From Allobosea sp. OK403 (GTDB lineage Bacteria; Pseudomonadota; Alphaproteobacteria; Rhizobiales; Beijerinckiaceae), in NCBI RefSeq assembly GCF_900113835.1, contig NZ_FOQV01000003.1, positions 806,001 through 870,000 of the forward strand: 64,000 bases of DNA. Direction: 5' to 3'. Positions 26,707 to 36,038 of this stretch are shown here, piece by piece; positions within the stretch are counted from its first letter, which is position 1, and every line of letters begins with the position of its first letter. The translations under genes and the position numbers were made by a program. The notes under the pieces were generated by a model. The model searched no databases, had not been told where the DNA came from, and saw only the letters and a program-made list of their open reading frames with translations.

Positions 26707-28256
26707 CGAAGCCCCCACCTTCTGCCGTGAACCCGGCCGCCGCCATCGAACTGATCAGCATCTCGAAGCGCTTCGGCCCGGTCCAGGCCAATAAGGACGT
26801 ATCGCTCAAGGTTGCTGCCGGCTCGATCCACGGCATCGTCGGCGAGAACGGGGCGGGAAAATCGACCTTGATGTCGATCCTCTACGGCTTCTACGAGGCC
26901 GATTCCGGCGAGATCAGGGTTTCGGGCACAGCCCGCAAGATCCGCTCCCCCGGCGAGGCCATCGCGGCCGGCATCGGCATGGTTCACCAGCATTTCATGC
27001 TGGTTGAGACGCTCTCCGTCGTCGAGAACGTCGTGCTCGGAGCCGAGGGCGGCGCATGGTTGAAAGGCGGGCTTGCCAAGGCGCGGGCCGAGCTCGCGCG
27101 GCTCTCGCAGGAATACGGCCTCGTCATCGACCCGGACGCCATCGTCGGCGATCTCTCCGTCGGCCTGCAGCAACGCGTCGAGATCCTGAAGGCGCTCTAT
27201 CGCGGTGCCGATATCCTGATCCTCGACGAACCCACTGCCGTGCTGACACCGCCGGAAGCCGACCAGCTCTTTTGCCTGCTCAGGGCGCTGAAGGCCCAGG
27301 GCAAGACCGTGATCCTGATCACGCACAAGCTGCGCGAGATCATGGACGTGACCGACAGGGTTTCGGTGATGCGGCGCGGCGAGATGGTCGCACATGTCAA
27401 GACCGCCGAGACTTCGCCGGCCGCCCTGGCCGAGGCGATGGTCGGCCGGCGCGTGCTGCTGCGGGTCGAGAAAGCGCCACGCCAGCCTGGCCCGGCCGTG
27501 CTGGAGATCGCCGGGCTGTCCTATGTCGACGAGCGCGGCTGCGAGACGCTCAAGGACGCAAGCCTGACGCTGCATGCCGGCGAGATCGTCGGCATCGCCG
27601 GTGTCGCCGGCAACGGCCAGAGCGAATTGCTCGAGGTGCTGGCCGGGCTGATCCAGCCCTCGCGCGGCGTGATCCGGTTGAACGGGCAGATCCTCGACGC
27701 GACCGAGCGCAACCCCGCCCGCCTGCGCAAGCTTGGACTGATGCATATTCCCGAGGACCGACAGAAGGCTGGGCTCGTCACCGCCTTCTCGGCCGCCGAG
27801 AACGCGATCCTCGGCTATCACGGCGACCCCGCCTTCGGGCCCGGCCCCTTCCTGTCGCCCGCAGCGATCGAAGCCCATGCGCGCGCCGCCTTTACGGCCT
27901 ATGACGTGCGCCCGCCCGATCCCGCGTTGAAGACGGCGAAGTTCTCCGGCGGCAACCAGCAGAAGATCGTGCTCGCCCGCGAGATCGAGCGCGCCCCAAA
28001 GGTGCTGCTCGTCGGCCAGCCGACGCGCGGCGTCGATATCGGCGCGATCGAGTTCATTCATCGCCGATTGATCGCGCTGCGCGATGCCGGCGTCGCGATC
28101 CTGCTGGTCTCGGTGGAGCTGGAGGAGGTGATGGCGCTGTCCGACCGGATCCTGGCCATGTGCGGTGGGCAGATCACGGGCGAACGCGCGGCGGAGACGG
28201 CCGACGAGCGCGATCTCGGGCTGCTGATGGCCGGCGTGACGGAGCGAGCGGCGTGA
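26703..28256 (+). CDS. nucleoside ABC transporter, double ATP-binding protein
   Basis: A 517-residue protein with two ABC ATPase cassettes, as in RbsA/YufO-type importers. First cassette: Walker A GENGAGKST (near 58), signature LSVGLQQRVEIL, Walker B ILILDEPTAVLTP. Second cassette: GVAGNGQSELLEVLAG in a degenerate Walker A, signature FSGGNQQKIVLAREI, and LVGQPTRGVDIG. GTG start at 26703 overlaps the MBL-fold gene by four bases. The stop TGA at 28254-28256 shares a base with the ATG of the inserted GIY-YIG gene. It energises the two permeases further downstream. Confidence 0.95.
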   Translation: MTKPPPSAVNPAAAIELISISKRFGPVQANKDVSLKVAAGSIHGIVGENGAGKSTLMSILYGFYEADSGEIRVSGTARKIRSPGEAIAAGIGMVHQHFMLVETLSVVENVVLGAEGGAWLKGGLAKARAELARLSQEYGLVIDPDAIVGDLSVGLQQRVEILKALYRGADILILDEPTAVLTPPEADQLFCLLRALKAQGKTVILITHKLREIMDVTDRVSVMRRGEMVAHVKTAETSPAALAEAMVGRRVLLRVEKAPRQPGPAVLEIAGLSYVDERGCETLKDASLTLHAGEIVGIAGVAGNGQSELLEVLAGLIQPSRGVIRLNGQILDATERNPARLRKLGLMHIPEDRQKAGLVTAFSAAENAILGYHGDPAFGPGPFLSPAAIEAHARAAFTAYDVRPPDPALKTAKFSGGNQQKIVLAREIERAPKVLLVGQPTRGVDIGAIEFIHRRLIALRDAGVAILLVSVELEEVMALSDRILAMCGGQITGERAAETADERDLGLLMAGVTERAA

Positions 28257-29242
28257 TGCGTGGCAAGACGATGGAACTGTTTTTGGCCGACGGGACGGCC
28301 GAGGGTCTAACGATCTGCGACCTGAAAAACTGGTCCGGGCACGTCTTCAAATTTCGCCGCGAGGGTCTAGCGAGATTCCTATCGCTCCAAGAATCCTCTC
28401 GCACAGGCGTTTATATTCTTCGCGGAATCGACCTGTCTGACGGAGAGCCGAGGATCTATATCGGTGAAAGCGATAATATCGGCTCTCGACTAAAACAGCA
28501 CTCCAAGAATCCTGATAAGGATTTTTGGTCAGAAACCTATATCATCTGCAGCAAAGATACGCATCTTACCAAGACGCACGCCCTATTTGTCGAATTTATG
28601 CTGATCGAGAAAGCTGCCGAGTCGGGGCGCTATCGCCTATCGAACTCCAAAATGAGCGCGTACGATTTAGCTTCGAAGGCTGACTCCGCGTACCTGCGAT
28701 CGTTTGTCGATGACGCCCTCTTGGTCCTGTCCGCTACGGGACTCGACATCTTCGTTCCGCCGGCGGCCACCGCTGCAAAATTTGAAAGCGCTCACGCCAC
28801 GCCAACCGACCCGACCATATCGGTCAGCATGGCCGACGACGTGCCGGACGCCGGACGGTCGTTTGAAAACGCGCCGCTTCATGTCGAGCTGCGAGACGTG
28901 AAGACCGGGCTTCGCGCGCTGGGGGTCGAAACCGAAGGAAAGATTCTTGTACTGAAAGGATCGCAGGTCAGCCTCGGCACGAAAGGTCTAGCTTCACATC
29001 TTGTCAAACGCCGCGAGGAGCTGATTCGCGACGGCATTTTGGCTCCCGCAGCCGAAGAAAGCCGACTCGAATTTCAAGTTGACTACCTCTTCAACCATGC
29101 CAGCCCAAGCGCAGCATTGATCGCCGGTCGGTCGATGCAGGGCCTCGACGACTGGAAGGATACGCATTCCGGCAAAACCCTTCGCGAAATATACGCGGAG
29201 AGAGCAGAGCGCGCCTCGGTTCGCGAAGCTGCCACGGCATGA
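28256..29242 (+). CDS. GIY-YIG nuclease family protein with DUF4357
   Basis: A 328-residue protein. The GIY-YIG fold is at about residues 46-125: GVYILRG, then IYIGESDNIGSRLKQH (the YIG strand, with the catalytic Arg), and EFMLIEKAAE carrying the metal-binding Glu. The C-terminal part (about 235-325; SLGTKGLASHLVKRREELIRDG and ASPSAALIAGRSMQGLDDWK) matches the DUF4357 module often fused to this nuclease. It is clearly less GC-rich than its neighbours and sits between the ATPase and permease genes of a nucleoside ABC transporter, sharing a stop/start base upstream (TGATG) and an ATGA overlap downstream. A second possible start is the ATG at 28271. Its role here is unknown; horizontal acquisition is likely. 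Confidence 0.87.
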   Translation: MRGKTMELFLADGTAEGLTICDLKNWSGHVFKFRREGLARFLSLQESSRTGVYILRGIDLSDGEPRIYIGESDNIGSRLKQHSKNPDKDFWSETYIICSKDTHLTKTHALFVEFMLIEKAAESGRYRLSNSKMSAYDLASKADSAYLRSFVDDALLVLSATGLDIFVPPAATAAKFESAHATPTDPTISVSMADDVPDAGRSFENAPLHVELRDVKTGLRALGVETEGKILVLKGSQVSLGTKGLASHLVKRREELIRDGILAPAAEESRLEFQVDYLFNHASPSAALIAGRSMQGLDDWKDTHSGKTLREIYAERAERASVREAATA

Positions 29243-30339
29243 GCGCCGCCCCCATCGACCTCCCGCGCTGGGCCGATGCAGGGCTGGTTCCGCTCGTATC
29301 CGTAGCGGCGGCCCTCGTCGTCGCAGGCCTCGTCGTCATCGGCATCGGCGAGAGCCCGCTGGAGGCGACGACGTTGCTGCTGCGCGGCGCGCTGGGCAGC
29401 GCCGAGGGCGTCAGCTTCACGCTCTACTACACGACGAACTTCATCTTCACCGGGCTTGCCGTCGCGGTCGCCTTCCATGCCGGACTGTTCAATATCGGCG
29501 GCGAGGGGCAGGCGACGATCGCCGGCATTTTCGTCGCGCTCGCCTGTCTCTGGCTTGCGCCTCTGCCCGGCATCCTGCTCGTGCCGCTGGCGATCCTCGC
29601 GGCGGCGGCCGGCGGCGCGCTCTACGGCTTCATTCCCGGCTGGCTCCAGGCAACGCGCGGCAGCCATGTCGTCATCACCACGATCATGTTCAATTTCATT
29701 GCCGCGACGCTCAGCGTCTACCTGCTGGTCGAGGTCATCGGAAAGCCCGGCTCGATGCAGGCCGAGACACCGGAATTCGCCCGGCACGCGATCCTGACGC
29801 CGATGCATGAATTGCTCGCGCCGCTCGGCCTCAAGCTGCCGGCGACGCCGCTGAACAGCGCCTTCCTGCTGGCACTGGCCGCACTCGTCGCGGTCTGGGC
29901 GCTGATCTATCGCTCGCGGCTGGGCTACGCGATCCGCACGGTCGGCGCCAATCCGCGCGCGGCCGCCTATGCCGGCATCTCGCCGGCCCGGATCATCATG
30001 GTCGCGATGGCGATCTCGGGCGCGCTCGCCGGCGGCCTTGCCGTCAACGAGGTCATGGGCGTGCAGCACCGGCTGCTGCTCGATTTCACCGCCGGCTATG
30101 GCTTCGTCGGCATCGCGGTCGCGCTGATGGGGCGCGGCCATCCGGTCGGCGTCGGGCTCGCGGCGCTGCTGTTCGGCGTGCTCTATCAGGGCGGAGCGGA
30201 GCTTTCCTTCGACAAGCCGAGCATCACCCGCGACATGGTGGTGGTCATCGGCGGCGTCATCATCCTGTTCGCCGGAGCGCTGGACGGGCTGTTCCGGCGG
30301 CTGGTGGCAGGCCTGCTGCGGCCGGGGCGTCCGTCATGA
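29239..30339 (+). CDS. nucleoside ABC transporter permease (first)
   Basis: A 366-residue permease of the RbsC/YufP type (BPD_transp_2 family). Hydrophobic helices cover most of the length. VAFHAGLFNIGGEGQATIAG (about residue 76-95) is characteristic of the nucleoside-permease subgroup, followed by GFIPGWLQATRGSHVVITTIM and VGANPRAAAYAGISPARIIM near 235. The ATG at 29239 overlaps the inserted nuclease gene by four bases, so it is presumably read through that gene. Pairs with the second permease after a 166-bp gap containing a repeat. Confidence 0.94.
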   Translation: MSAAPIDLPRWADAGLVPLVSVAAALVVAGLVVIGIGESPLEATTLLLRGALGSAEGVSFTLYYTTNFIFTGLAVAVAFHAGLFNIGGEGQATIAGIFVALACLWLAPLPGILLVPLAILAAAAGGALYGFIPGWLQATRGSHVVITTIMFNFIAATLSVYLLVEVIGKPGSMQAETPEFARHAILTPMHELLAPLGLKLPATPLNSAFLLALAALVAVWALIYRSRLGYAIRTVGANPRAAAYAGISPARIIMVAMAISGALAGGLAVNEVMGVQHRLLLDFTAGYGFVGIAVALMGRGHPVGVGLAALLFGVLYQGGAELSFDKPSITRDMVVVIGGVIILFAGALDGLFRRLVAGLLRPGRPS

Positions 30340-30365
30340 CAATCATCTCGCAAGAAAACACGCCT

Positions 30366-30470
30366 GTCGTCCCGGGCGACCGCAGGGAGACCCGGGACCC
30401 ATGCCGGAACACGTGCCGGAAAGGCTCAGGCATGGGTCCCGGATCTCCGCTTCGCTGCGTCCGGGACGAC
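30366..30470. repeat. cccgggac-type dispersed inverted repeat, copy 1
   Basis: gtcgtcccgggcgacc at the start faces gcgtccgggacgac at the end, and the inner arms gagacccgggacccatgcc and ggcatgggtcccggatctc pair. The same structure occurs at 46599-46691. This one lies between the two permease genes of the nucleoside transporter. A long REP-like hairpin; it may cause partial termination or protect RNA ends within the operon. Confidence 0.7.
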
Positions 30471-30505
30471 GGCGTGTTTCCCAAGCAATACGGCGGTGAC
30501 TGACC

Positions 30506-31480
30506 ATGGAATGGGTCCAGACCATCGCCGTCGTGCTCGACTCCGCCGTCAGGTTGTCGGTCCCGCTGCTCTGCGCCGCATTGGCGGGGCTGTGGTCGGA
30601 GCGGGCCGGCATTGTCGATATCGGGCTCGAGGGCAAGATGCTGATCGCCGCCTTCGCCTCGGCCGTCGCCGCCTTCGCGACAGGCTCGGCCTGGGTGGGA
30701 CTTGGCGCCGGCATCCTCGCCTCCGTCATGCTCGCACTGGTGCATGGTTTCGCCGCGATCACCTGGCGCGGCAACCAGATCGTCTCCGGCGTCGCCATCA
30801 ACATGCTGGCGGCGGGGCTGACCGTGATCCTCGGCAATGCCTGGTACGGCCAGGGCGGACGCACCCCCTCGCTCGAAGGGCCGGCACGCTTCCCCGACCT
30901 GACGCTGCCCCTCGGCGCCTGGGCGCGCGAACATGTGCCGGTCGTGGGGACGATCTATGACGAGGTCGTCTCCGGCCATGCCGCGCCGGTCTACCTCGCC
31001 TTTGGCTGCCTGCTTCTGACTGCCCTTGTGCTGAAGCGGACGCGGTTCGGCTTGCGGCTGCGGGCCGTCGGCGAGAACCCAGCGGCGGTCGACACGGCCG
31101 GCATCTCCGTCGCGGGGCTGCGCTATGGCGCGGTGATCATCTGCGGAGCACTGTGCGGGCTGGGCGGAACCTATCTCGCCGTCTCGCAATCGGCCGGCTT
31201 CCTGCCGCATATGACCGCCGGCAAGGGCTTCATTGCGCTCGCCGCCGTGATCTTCGCGAATTGGCGCCCCTGGCCAGCGCTGGGCGCCTGCCTGCTCTTC
31301 GGCCTGCTCGACGCGGTTGCGATCAGGCTGCAAGGCGTCATAGTGCCCGGCATCGGCCAAGTGCCGGTGCAGGCGATCCAGGCCCTGCCCTATCTGATGA
31401 CGGTGATCCTGCTCGCCGGCTTCATCGGCAAATCGACGCCGCCAAAGGCCTCGGGCCTACCCTATGTCAAGGAACGCTGA
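30506..31480 (+). CDS. nucleoside ABC transporter permease (second)
   Basis: A 324-residue permease of the YufQ type, the paired second permease in BMP-type nucleoside importers. The conserved SERAGIVDIGLEGKMLIAAF (near residue 32) and RAVGENPAAVDTAGISVAGLRYG (near 190) are present, with about eight to ten helices. ATG at 30506 directly after the repeat region (ggcggtgactgacc upstream). Six bases separate it from cdd downstream, showing they are co-transcribed. Confidence 0.94.
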   Translation: MEWVQTIAVVLDSAVRLSVPLLCAALAGLWSERAGIVDIGLEGKMLIAAFASAVAAFATGSAWVGLGAGILASVMLALVHGFAAITWRGNQIVSGVAINMLAAGLTVILGNAWYGQGGRTPSLEGPARFPDLTLPLGAWAREHVPVVGTIYDEVVSGHAAPVYLAFGCLLLTALVLKRTRFGLRLRAVGENPAAVDTAGISVAGLRYGAVIICGALCGLGGTYLAVSQSAGFLPHMTAGKGFIALAAVIFANWRPWPALGACLLFGLLDAVAIRLQGVIVPGIGQVPVQAIQALPYLMTVILLAGFIGKSTPPKASGLPYVKER

Positions 31481-31486
31481 GCCGAG

Positions 31487-31897
31487 ATGACCGACGAGCC
31501 CGATTTCGACGCCCTTTTCGCGGTAGCCCAACCTGTCCAGGCTCGGGCCTACGCGCCCTATTCACGTTTCAAGGTCGGCGCGGCCCTGCTCGCCGATGAC
31601 GGCGCGGTCTATTCCGGCTGCAATGTCGAGAACGCCTCCTATCCGGTCGGCGTCTGCGCCGAGGCGGGCGCGATCTCGGCCATGATCGCCGGTGGCGGGC
31701 GCGCCATCCGCGCTTTGCTCGTGCTCGGCGACGGCGATGCGCTGGTCACGCCCTGCGGCGGTTGCCGCCAGCGCATCCGCGAATTCGCCGCGCCCGAGAC
31801 CCTGATCGCGATCGCCGGCCCAAACGGCATTCGCGCTCGCTTTTCGCTGGCCGAGCTGTTGCCAGCCTCCTTCGGACCAGACAATTTGCGCCAGTGA
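31487..31897 (+). CDS. cdd: cytidine deaminase
   Basis: Deaminates cytidine and deoxycytidine to uridine and deoxyuridine. The 136-residue small tetrameric-type enzyme has APYSRFKVGAALL near residue 23, the zinc site CAEAGAIS (Cys57, catalytic Glu59) and PCGGCRQRIREF (Cys90, Cys93), the standard set. Its place right after the transporter permeases makes it the first intracellular step for imported cytidine. The next gene, purine nucleoside phosphorylase, is 60 bp away. Confidence 0.97.
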   Translation: MTDEPDFDALFAVAQPVQARAYAPYSRFKVGAALLADDGAVYSGCNVENASYPVGVCAEAGAISAMIAGGGRAIRALLVLGDGDALVTPCGGCRQRIREFAAPETLIAIAGPNGIRARFSLAELLPASFGPDNLRQ

Positions 31898-31957
31898 TTT
31901 GCGCAATCGACGAGTGTTCGTCCGCATGGGTGAATCCGAAGGCCAGGGGGCGGACGA

Positions 31958-32770
31958 ATGGCTGTTGACGCAATCTTCGACGAGGCAGCAGGAACGCTGA
32001 TCGAACGCGGGGTCGATGGCCCTATCGACTGCGCCCTCGTGCTCGGAACCGGGCTCGGCCGCATCGCCGACGACATGACCGACATGGTCACGATTCCGTT
32101 CACGGAGGTCCCCGGCTTTCCCCTGGGCGAGGTCTCGGGCCACGCCCGGCAGCTCTGCTACGGCACGCTGTTCGGCAAGAAGGTGCTGATCTTCCAGGGC
32201 CGGGCGCATTATTACGAGACCGGAGACCCGGCAGTGATGCGCGTGCCCCTCGGCATGCTGACCGCCTTCGGCTCACCGCCCCTGATTCTCACCAATGCGG
32301 CAGGCTCGCTGAAGCCCGATCTCCGGCCCGGCGGGCTCGCGCTGATCACCGACCACATCAACCTCAACGGCCCCAATCCGCTGGTCGGCGATGTCGGCGA
32401 CGGCCGCTTCGTGCCGATGGTCGATGCCTATGATCCGCATCTGCGCCAGCGCCTGAAGAAGGCCGCCCAGAGCTCCGGCGCCAATCTCGGCGAAGGCGTC
32501 TATATGTGGTTCACCGGTCCCAGCTTCGAGACACCGGCCGAGATCAGGATGGCAAAGACGCTCGGCGCCGACCTCGTCGGCATGTCGACCGTGCCCGAGG
32601 TCATCCTCGCCCGGCGCTTCGGCATCCGTGTCGCCGCCATCTCGGTCATCACCAATATGGGGGCGGGTCTGCTCGGCGGCGCACCGCAACATGGCGAGAC
32701 GCGCGATGTCGCGACAGCCGCCTCGACCGGGTTGCGGCGCCTCTTCCGCAGCTTCCTGTCGGAGCTCTGA
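31958..32770 (+). CDS. punA: purine-nucleoside phosphorylase (PunA type)
   Basis: A 270-residue phosphorylase of the trimeric mammalian/PunA class, which converts purine nucleosides and phosphate to the base and ribose-1-phosphate. Seen: LVLGTGLGRIADDM (phosphate-binding, near residue 28), the GRAHYYETGD phosphate segment, LTNAAGSLKPDLRPGGLALI, MWFTGPSFETPAEIRM and ATLGADLVGMSTVPEVIL-like sequence. No upstream ribosome-binding site is unusual (ggggcggacga). It supplies purine breakdown in this operon; a phosphopentomutase (deoB) for ribose-1-phosphate is not in the window. Confidence 0.94.
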   Translation: MAVDAIFDEAAGTLIERGVDGPIDCALVLGTGLGRIADDMTDMVTIPFTEVPGFPLGEVSGHARQLCYGTLFGKKVLIFQGRAHYYETGDPAVMRVPLGMLTAFGSPPLILTNAAGSLKPDLRPGGLALITDHINLNGPNPLVGDVGDGRFVPMVDAYDPHLRQRLKKAAQSSGANLGEGVYMWFTGPSFETPAEIRMAKTLGADLVGMSTVPEVILARRFGIRVAAISVITNMGAGLLGGAPQHGETRDVATAASTGLRRLFRSFLSEL

Positions 32771-32774
32771 CCCG

Positions 32775-33533
32775 ATGTCCGACGCATCCGTTGCGGCGCG
32801 CGCGCTCGCCCTGCTCGATCTGACGGACCTTGCCGAAGATGCGAGCGAGGCCGGCCTGGTCAGCCTGTGCGCACGCGCCGTCGCCGCGCCCGGCCCGGTC
32901 GCGGCCATATGCATCTGGCCGCGCTTCATCCGCCAGGCCCGCGCCTTGCTGGGCGACGGGCCCGTGCGCATCGCAACCGTGGTGAATTTCCCCGAAGGCG
33001 GGACGGCCATCGCCCCGGTCCTGCGCGAGACCGAACAAGCGCTCACTGAGGGCGCCGACGAGATCGACCTCGTCCTGCCCTGGCAGGCTTTCCTCGCCGG
33101 CTTTCTCGACAGCCCGCACGCCATGGTCAGCCTGGTGAAATCGCGCTGCGGCGACAAGCGGCTCAAGGTCATCCTGGAGACCGGCGAATATCCCGATCTC
33201 GCCCAGGTCCAGGCCGCCGCCGAGCTCGCCATCGCGGCAGGGGCTGACTTCATCAAGACCTCGACCGGCAAGACGGCGCATTCGGCCAGTATTCCCGCCG
33301 CTCGGACGATGCTGCAGGTCATCGGGGCGACCAAGCGCCCCGTCGGATTGAAACCCTCCGGCGGCATCAGGAGTTTGTCCGATGCGGCGAGCTATCTCGC
33401 GCTTGCCGACGCGATCATGGGGCCTGACTGGGCGACGCCGGAAACCTTCCGTTTCGGTGCGAGCGGGTTGCATCAGGTGCTCGTCGACGTGATCGCGGGC
33501 GGCGCGGCGGGACAGGCCAACGGACCTTATTGA
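32775..33533 (+). CDS. deoC: deoxyribose-phosphate aldolase
   Basis: Cleaves 2-deoxyribose-5-phosphate to glyceraldehyde-3-phosphate and acetaldehyde. The 252-residue TIM-barrel protein has [10 protein letters not shown] (near residue 61), [21 protein letters not shown] (barrel Lys) and the Schiff-base [14 protein letters not shown] region (near 163), and [13 protein letters not shown] at 32775 begins [11 protein letters not shown], four bases after the punA stop. Together with the thymidine phosphorylase gene downstream it handles deoxyribonucleosides. Confidence 0.95.
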   Translation: MSDASVAARALALLDLTDLAEDASEAGLVSLCARAVAAPGPVAAICIWPRFIRQARALLGDGPVRIATVVNFPEGGTAIAPVLRETEQALTEGADEIDLVLPWQAFLAGFLDSPHAMVSLVKSRCGDKRLKVILETGEYPDLAQVQAAAELAIAAGADFIKTSTGKTAHSASIPAARTMLQVIGATKRPVGLKPSGGIRSLSDAASYLALADAIMGPDWATPETFRFGASGLHQVLVDVIAGGAAGQANGPY

Positions 33534-33534
33534 G

Positions 33535-34863
33535 ATGAAGCTGACCCAGGAGATCATCGCCGCCAAGCGTGACGGCGCTGAATTGCCGGATGCCGACATC
33601 CGGCAGTTCGTCGCGGGCATCACCGACGGCTCGGTCAGCGAGGGCCAGGCCGCCGCCTTTGCGATGGCAATCTTCTTCCGCGACATGACGGCGAAGGAGC
33701 GCGTCGCGCTGACGCTCGCCATGCGCGATTCCGGCACAGTGCTGAACTGGGACGACCTGCCCGGCCCCGCCCTCGACAAGCATTCGACCGGCGGCGTCGG
33801 CGACACTGTGAGCCTGCCATTGGCGGCGGCGGTCGCGGCCTGCGGCGGCTTCGTACCAATGATCTCGGGGCGCGGGCTCGGCCATACCGGCGGCACGCTC
33901 GACAAGCTCGACGCCGTGCCGGGCTATGTCACGCAGCCCGATATCGCGCTGTTCCGCAAGGTGGTGCGCGAGCAGGGCTGCGCCATCATCGGCCAGACCG
34001 CCGATCTCGCCCCCGCCGACAAGCGGCTCTACGCCATCCGCGACGTGACGGCGACGGTCGAGACCATCCCGCTTCTGACCTCCTCGATCCTGTCGAAGAA
34101 GCTCGCCGCCGGGCTGCATGGCCTCGCTATGGATGTGAAGTTCGGCTCCGGCGCCTTCCTGACCGATTACGGCCAGGCGCGGGCACTCGCCGACGCGCTG
34201 GTCGGCGTCGCCAATGGCGCGGGCCTGCCGACGACGGCCCTGATGACAGACATGGACGAGCCCCTGGCGAGCGCAGCCGGCAACGCGCTCGAAGTCGCCT
34301 ATGCGCTCGACCATCTGACAGGCAGGCGGCGCGAGCCGCGCTTCCATGAGGCGACGGTGGCGCTGGCGGCAGAGATGCTGCTGCTGGGCCGGCTCGCGGG
34401 CGATCTCGCCGAGGCCCGCGCGAAGATCGAGGCCGCTTTCGCCTCGGGCGCGGCGGCAGAGCGCTTCGCGCGCATGGTCGCGGCGCTGGGCGGGCCGACG
34501 GACCTGCTGGAACGGCCGGAGAAGTACCTCGCGCCGGCGCCTATCGTGAAGCCCGTCTTTCCCGTTGCGCCGGGCACGGTCCAGGCCATCGACACGCGCG
34601 GCGTCGGCTTCGCCATCGTCGCGCTCGGCGGCGGGCGCAGCCGCGCCGAAGACCGGATCGACCACAGCGTCGGCATCGTCGATCTCGCCGGCATCGGCGA
34701 CACGGCGGGGCCGGACCGTCCCCTCGGCATCGTTCATGCAGGTAGCGAAGCCGGCTTCGCTGCCGCCGAGGCCCGCTTGCGGCAGGCCTATCGCATCGGC
34801 GAGGGTAAGGCCGGACACGGCCCGCTCGTCACGGAACGCATCACGGAGAGTTCGCACGCATGA
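33535..34863 (+). CDS. deoA: thymidine phosphorylase
   Basis: Converts thymidine (and deoxyuridine) plus phosphate to base and deoxyribose-1-phosphate. The 442-residue protein belongs to the glycosyltransferase 3-like pyrimidine phosphorylase family: [15 protein letters not shown] (near residue 82), [18 protein letters not shown] and [21 protein letters not shown] with the conserved lysines. It is longer than the pyrimidine phosphorylase average only by a few residues. It overlaps the next gene by ATGA. Confidence 0.95.
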   Translation: MKLTQEIIAAKRDGAELPDADIRQFVAGITDGSVSEGQAAAFAMAIFFRDMTAKERVALTLAMRDSGTVLNWDDLPGPALDKHSTGGVGDTVSLPLAAAVAACGGFVPMISGRGLGHTGGTLDKLDAVPGYVTQPDIALFRKVVREQGCAIIGQTADLAPADKRLYAIRDVTATVETIPLLTSSILSKKLAAGLHGLAMDVKFGSGAFLTDYGQARALADALVGVANGAGLPTTALMTDMDEPLASAAGNALEVAYALDHLTGRRREPRFHEATVALAAEMLLLGRLAGDLAEARAKIEAAFASGAAAERFARMVAALGGPTDLLERPEKYLAPAPIVKPVFPVAPGTVQAIDTRGVGFAIVALGGGRSRAEDRIDHSVGIVDLAGIGDTAGPDRPLGIVHAGSEAGFAAAEARLRQAYRIGEGKAGHGPLVTERITESSHA

Positions 34864-35804
34864 GTCTGCTTTTGGCCATGACCGGTTGGCATGTCGAGGA
34901 TTGGCGCGCCCGCTTCCAGGCGCTGCTGCCCGACATCCCCGTGGTGATTCTCGGCGAGCCCTTCGATCGGCGCGCAGTGCATTACGTTGCGAGCTGGAAG
35001 CACCCCGAGGGTAGCCTTGCCGGACTGCCGAACCTCGCCGCGATCTTCTCGCTCGGCGCCGGCGTCGATTTCCTCTTCGCCGACCAGCGCCTGCCCGAGG
35101 CGCCGATCGCGCGTGTCGTCGACCCCGACCTGACGACGCGGATGAGCGAATACATCGTGCTGCACTGCCTGATGATCCTGCGTCAGCAGCGCCGCTATGA
35201 CCGACAGCAGCCCCTCAAGAGCTGGGAGGACGACCGCCACCAGCCCGCCGCGCGCTCGGTACGTGTCGGCATCATGGGGCTCGGCGAGCTCGGGCTCGAT
35301 GCGGCCCGCAAGCTCCAGGTCATGGGTTTCGACGTGGCAAGCTGGAGCCGCAGCCTCAAGAGCGTCGAGGGCCTCACCACCTTCGCCGGCGAGGACGGCA
35401 TGGCCGCGTTCCTGGCGCGCACCGACATCCTCGTCAGCCTGCTGCCGCTGACGCCGGAGACGAAGGGCACGATCAACGCCGCCCTGCTCGCCGGCCTCGC
35501 AAGGGATGGCCGGCTCGGCGGGCCGTTCCTGATAAACGCCGGGCGCGGCGGCTTGCAGGTCGAGGCTGATATTGTGGCCGCGCTGGAGGCCGGCACGCTC
35601 AAGGGCGCGACGCTCGATGTGTTCGAGACCGAGCCGCTGCCGGCGGCCTCCCCGCTCTGGAGCCATCCGGCGGTGACGGTGACGCCGCACAACGCCGCGA
35701 TGTCGGAACCCGAAGCGGTGGCAAATCTGATCGCAGCGCAGATCCGGCGCCTGGAAGCAGGCCGGCCGCTGGAGCATGTCGTCGATCCGAAGCGGGGGTA
35801 TTGA
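34860..35804 (+). CDS. GhrA-like glyoxylate/hydroxypyruvate reductase A
   Basis: A 314-residue D-2-hydroxyacid dehydrogenase of the GhrA subgroup that reduces glyoxylate or hydroxypyruvate with NADPH. The nucleotide loop is [17 protein letters not shown] (about residues 139-155), with the conserved [15 protein letters not shown] (the Arg of the active site nearby), [15 protein letters not shown] and final HNAA. Its reading frame overlaps deoA by four bases, so it is the last gene of the nucleoside operon. A role for a hydroxyacid reductase in nucleoside breakdown is not obvious; the gene may have been recruited. Confidence 0.9.
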   Translation: MSLLLAMTGWHVEDWRARFQALLPDIPVVILGEPFDRRAVHYVASWKHPEGSLAGLPNLAAIFSLGAGVDFLFADQRLPEAPIARVVDPDLTTRMSEYIVLHCLMILRQQRRYDRQQPLKSWEDDRHQPAARSVRVGIMGLGELGLDAARKLQVMGFDVASWSRSLKSVEGLTTFAGEDGMAAFLARTDILVSLLPLTPETKGTINAALLAGLARDGRLGGPFLINAGRGGLQVEADIVAALEAGTLKGATLDVFETEPLPAASPLWSHPAVTVTPHNAAMSEPEAVANLIAAQIRRLEAGRPLEHVVDPKRGY

Positions 35805-35810
35805 TCCCTT

Positions 35811-35939
35811 GTCATTCCGGAGCGCTGCGGAGCAGCGAACCCGGAACCCCGACCGGGTGAGCATGATCGACTGAGGTTATCGGAGATCGCGCCCAGTCGT
35901 GGGTTCCGGGTTCGCGCCTGCGGCGCGCCCCGGAATGAC
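35811..35939. repeat. attccgg-type dispersed inverted repeat, copy 1
   Basis: gtcattccggagcgctgcggagcagcgaacccggaaccc at the start pairs imperfectly with gggttccgggttcgcgcctgcggcgcgccccggaatgac at the end. It fills the gap between the nucleoside operon and the next gene. The same family appears at 57696-57805 and in a small fragment near 2074. Confidence 0.65.
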
Positions 35940-36038
35940 AAAGATGGGCCGTCACCGCTCCGTCATCCCACCGTCGCGGCGCTGAAATCCGGCAAGGCCA
36001 ATCGAGCGGGGTGTTTCAACCCCAGCCCGGAGCGTTCC

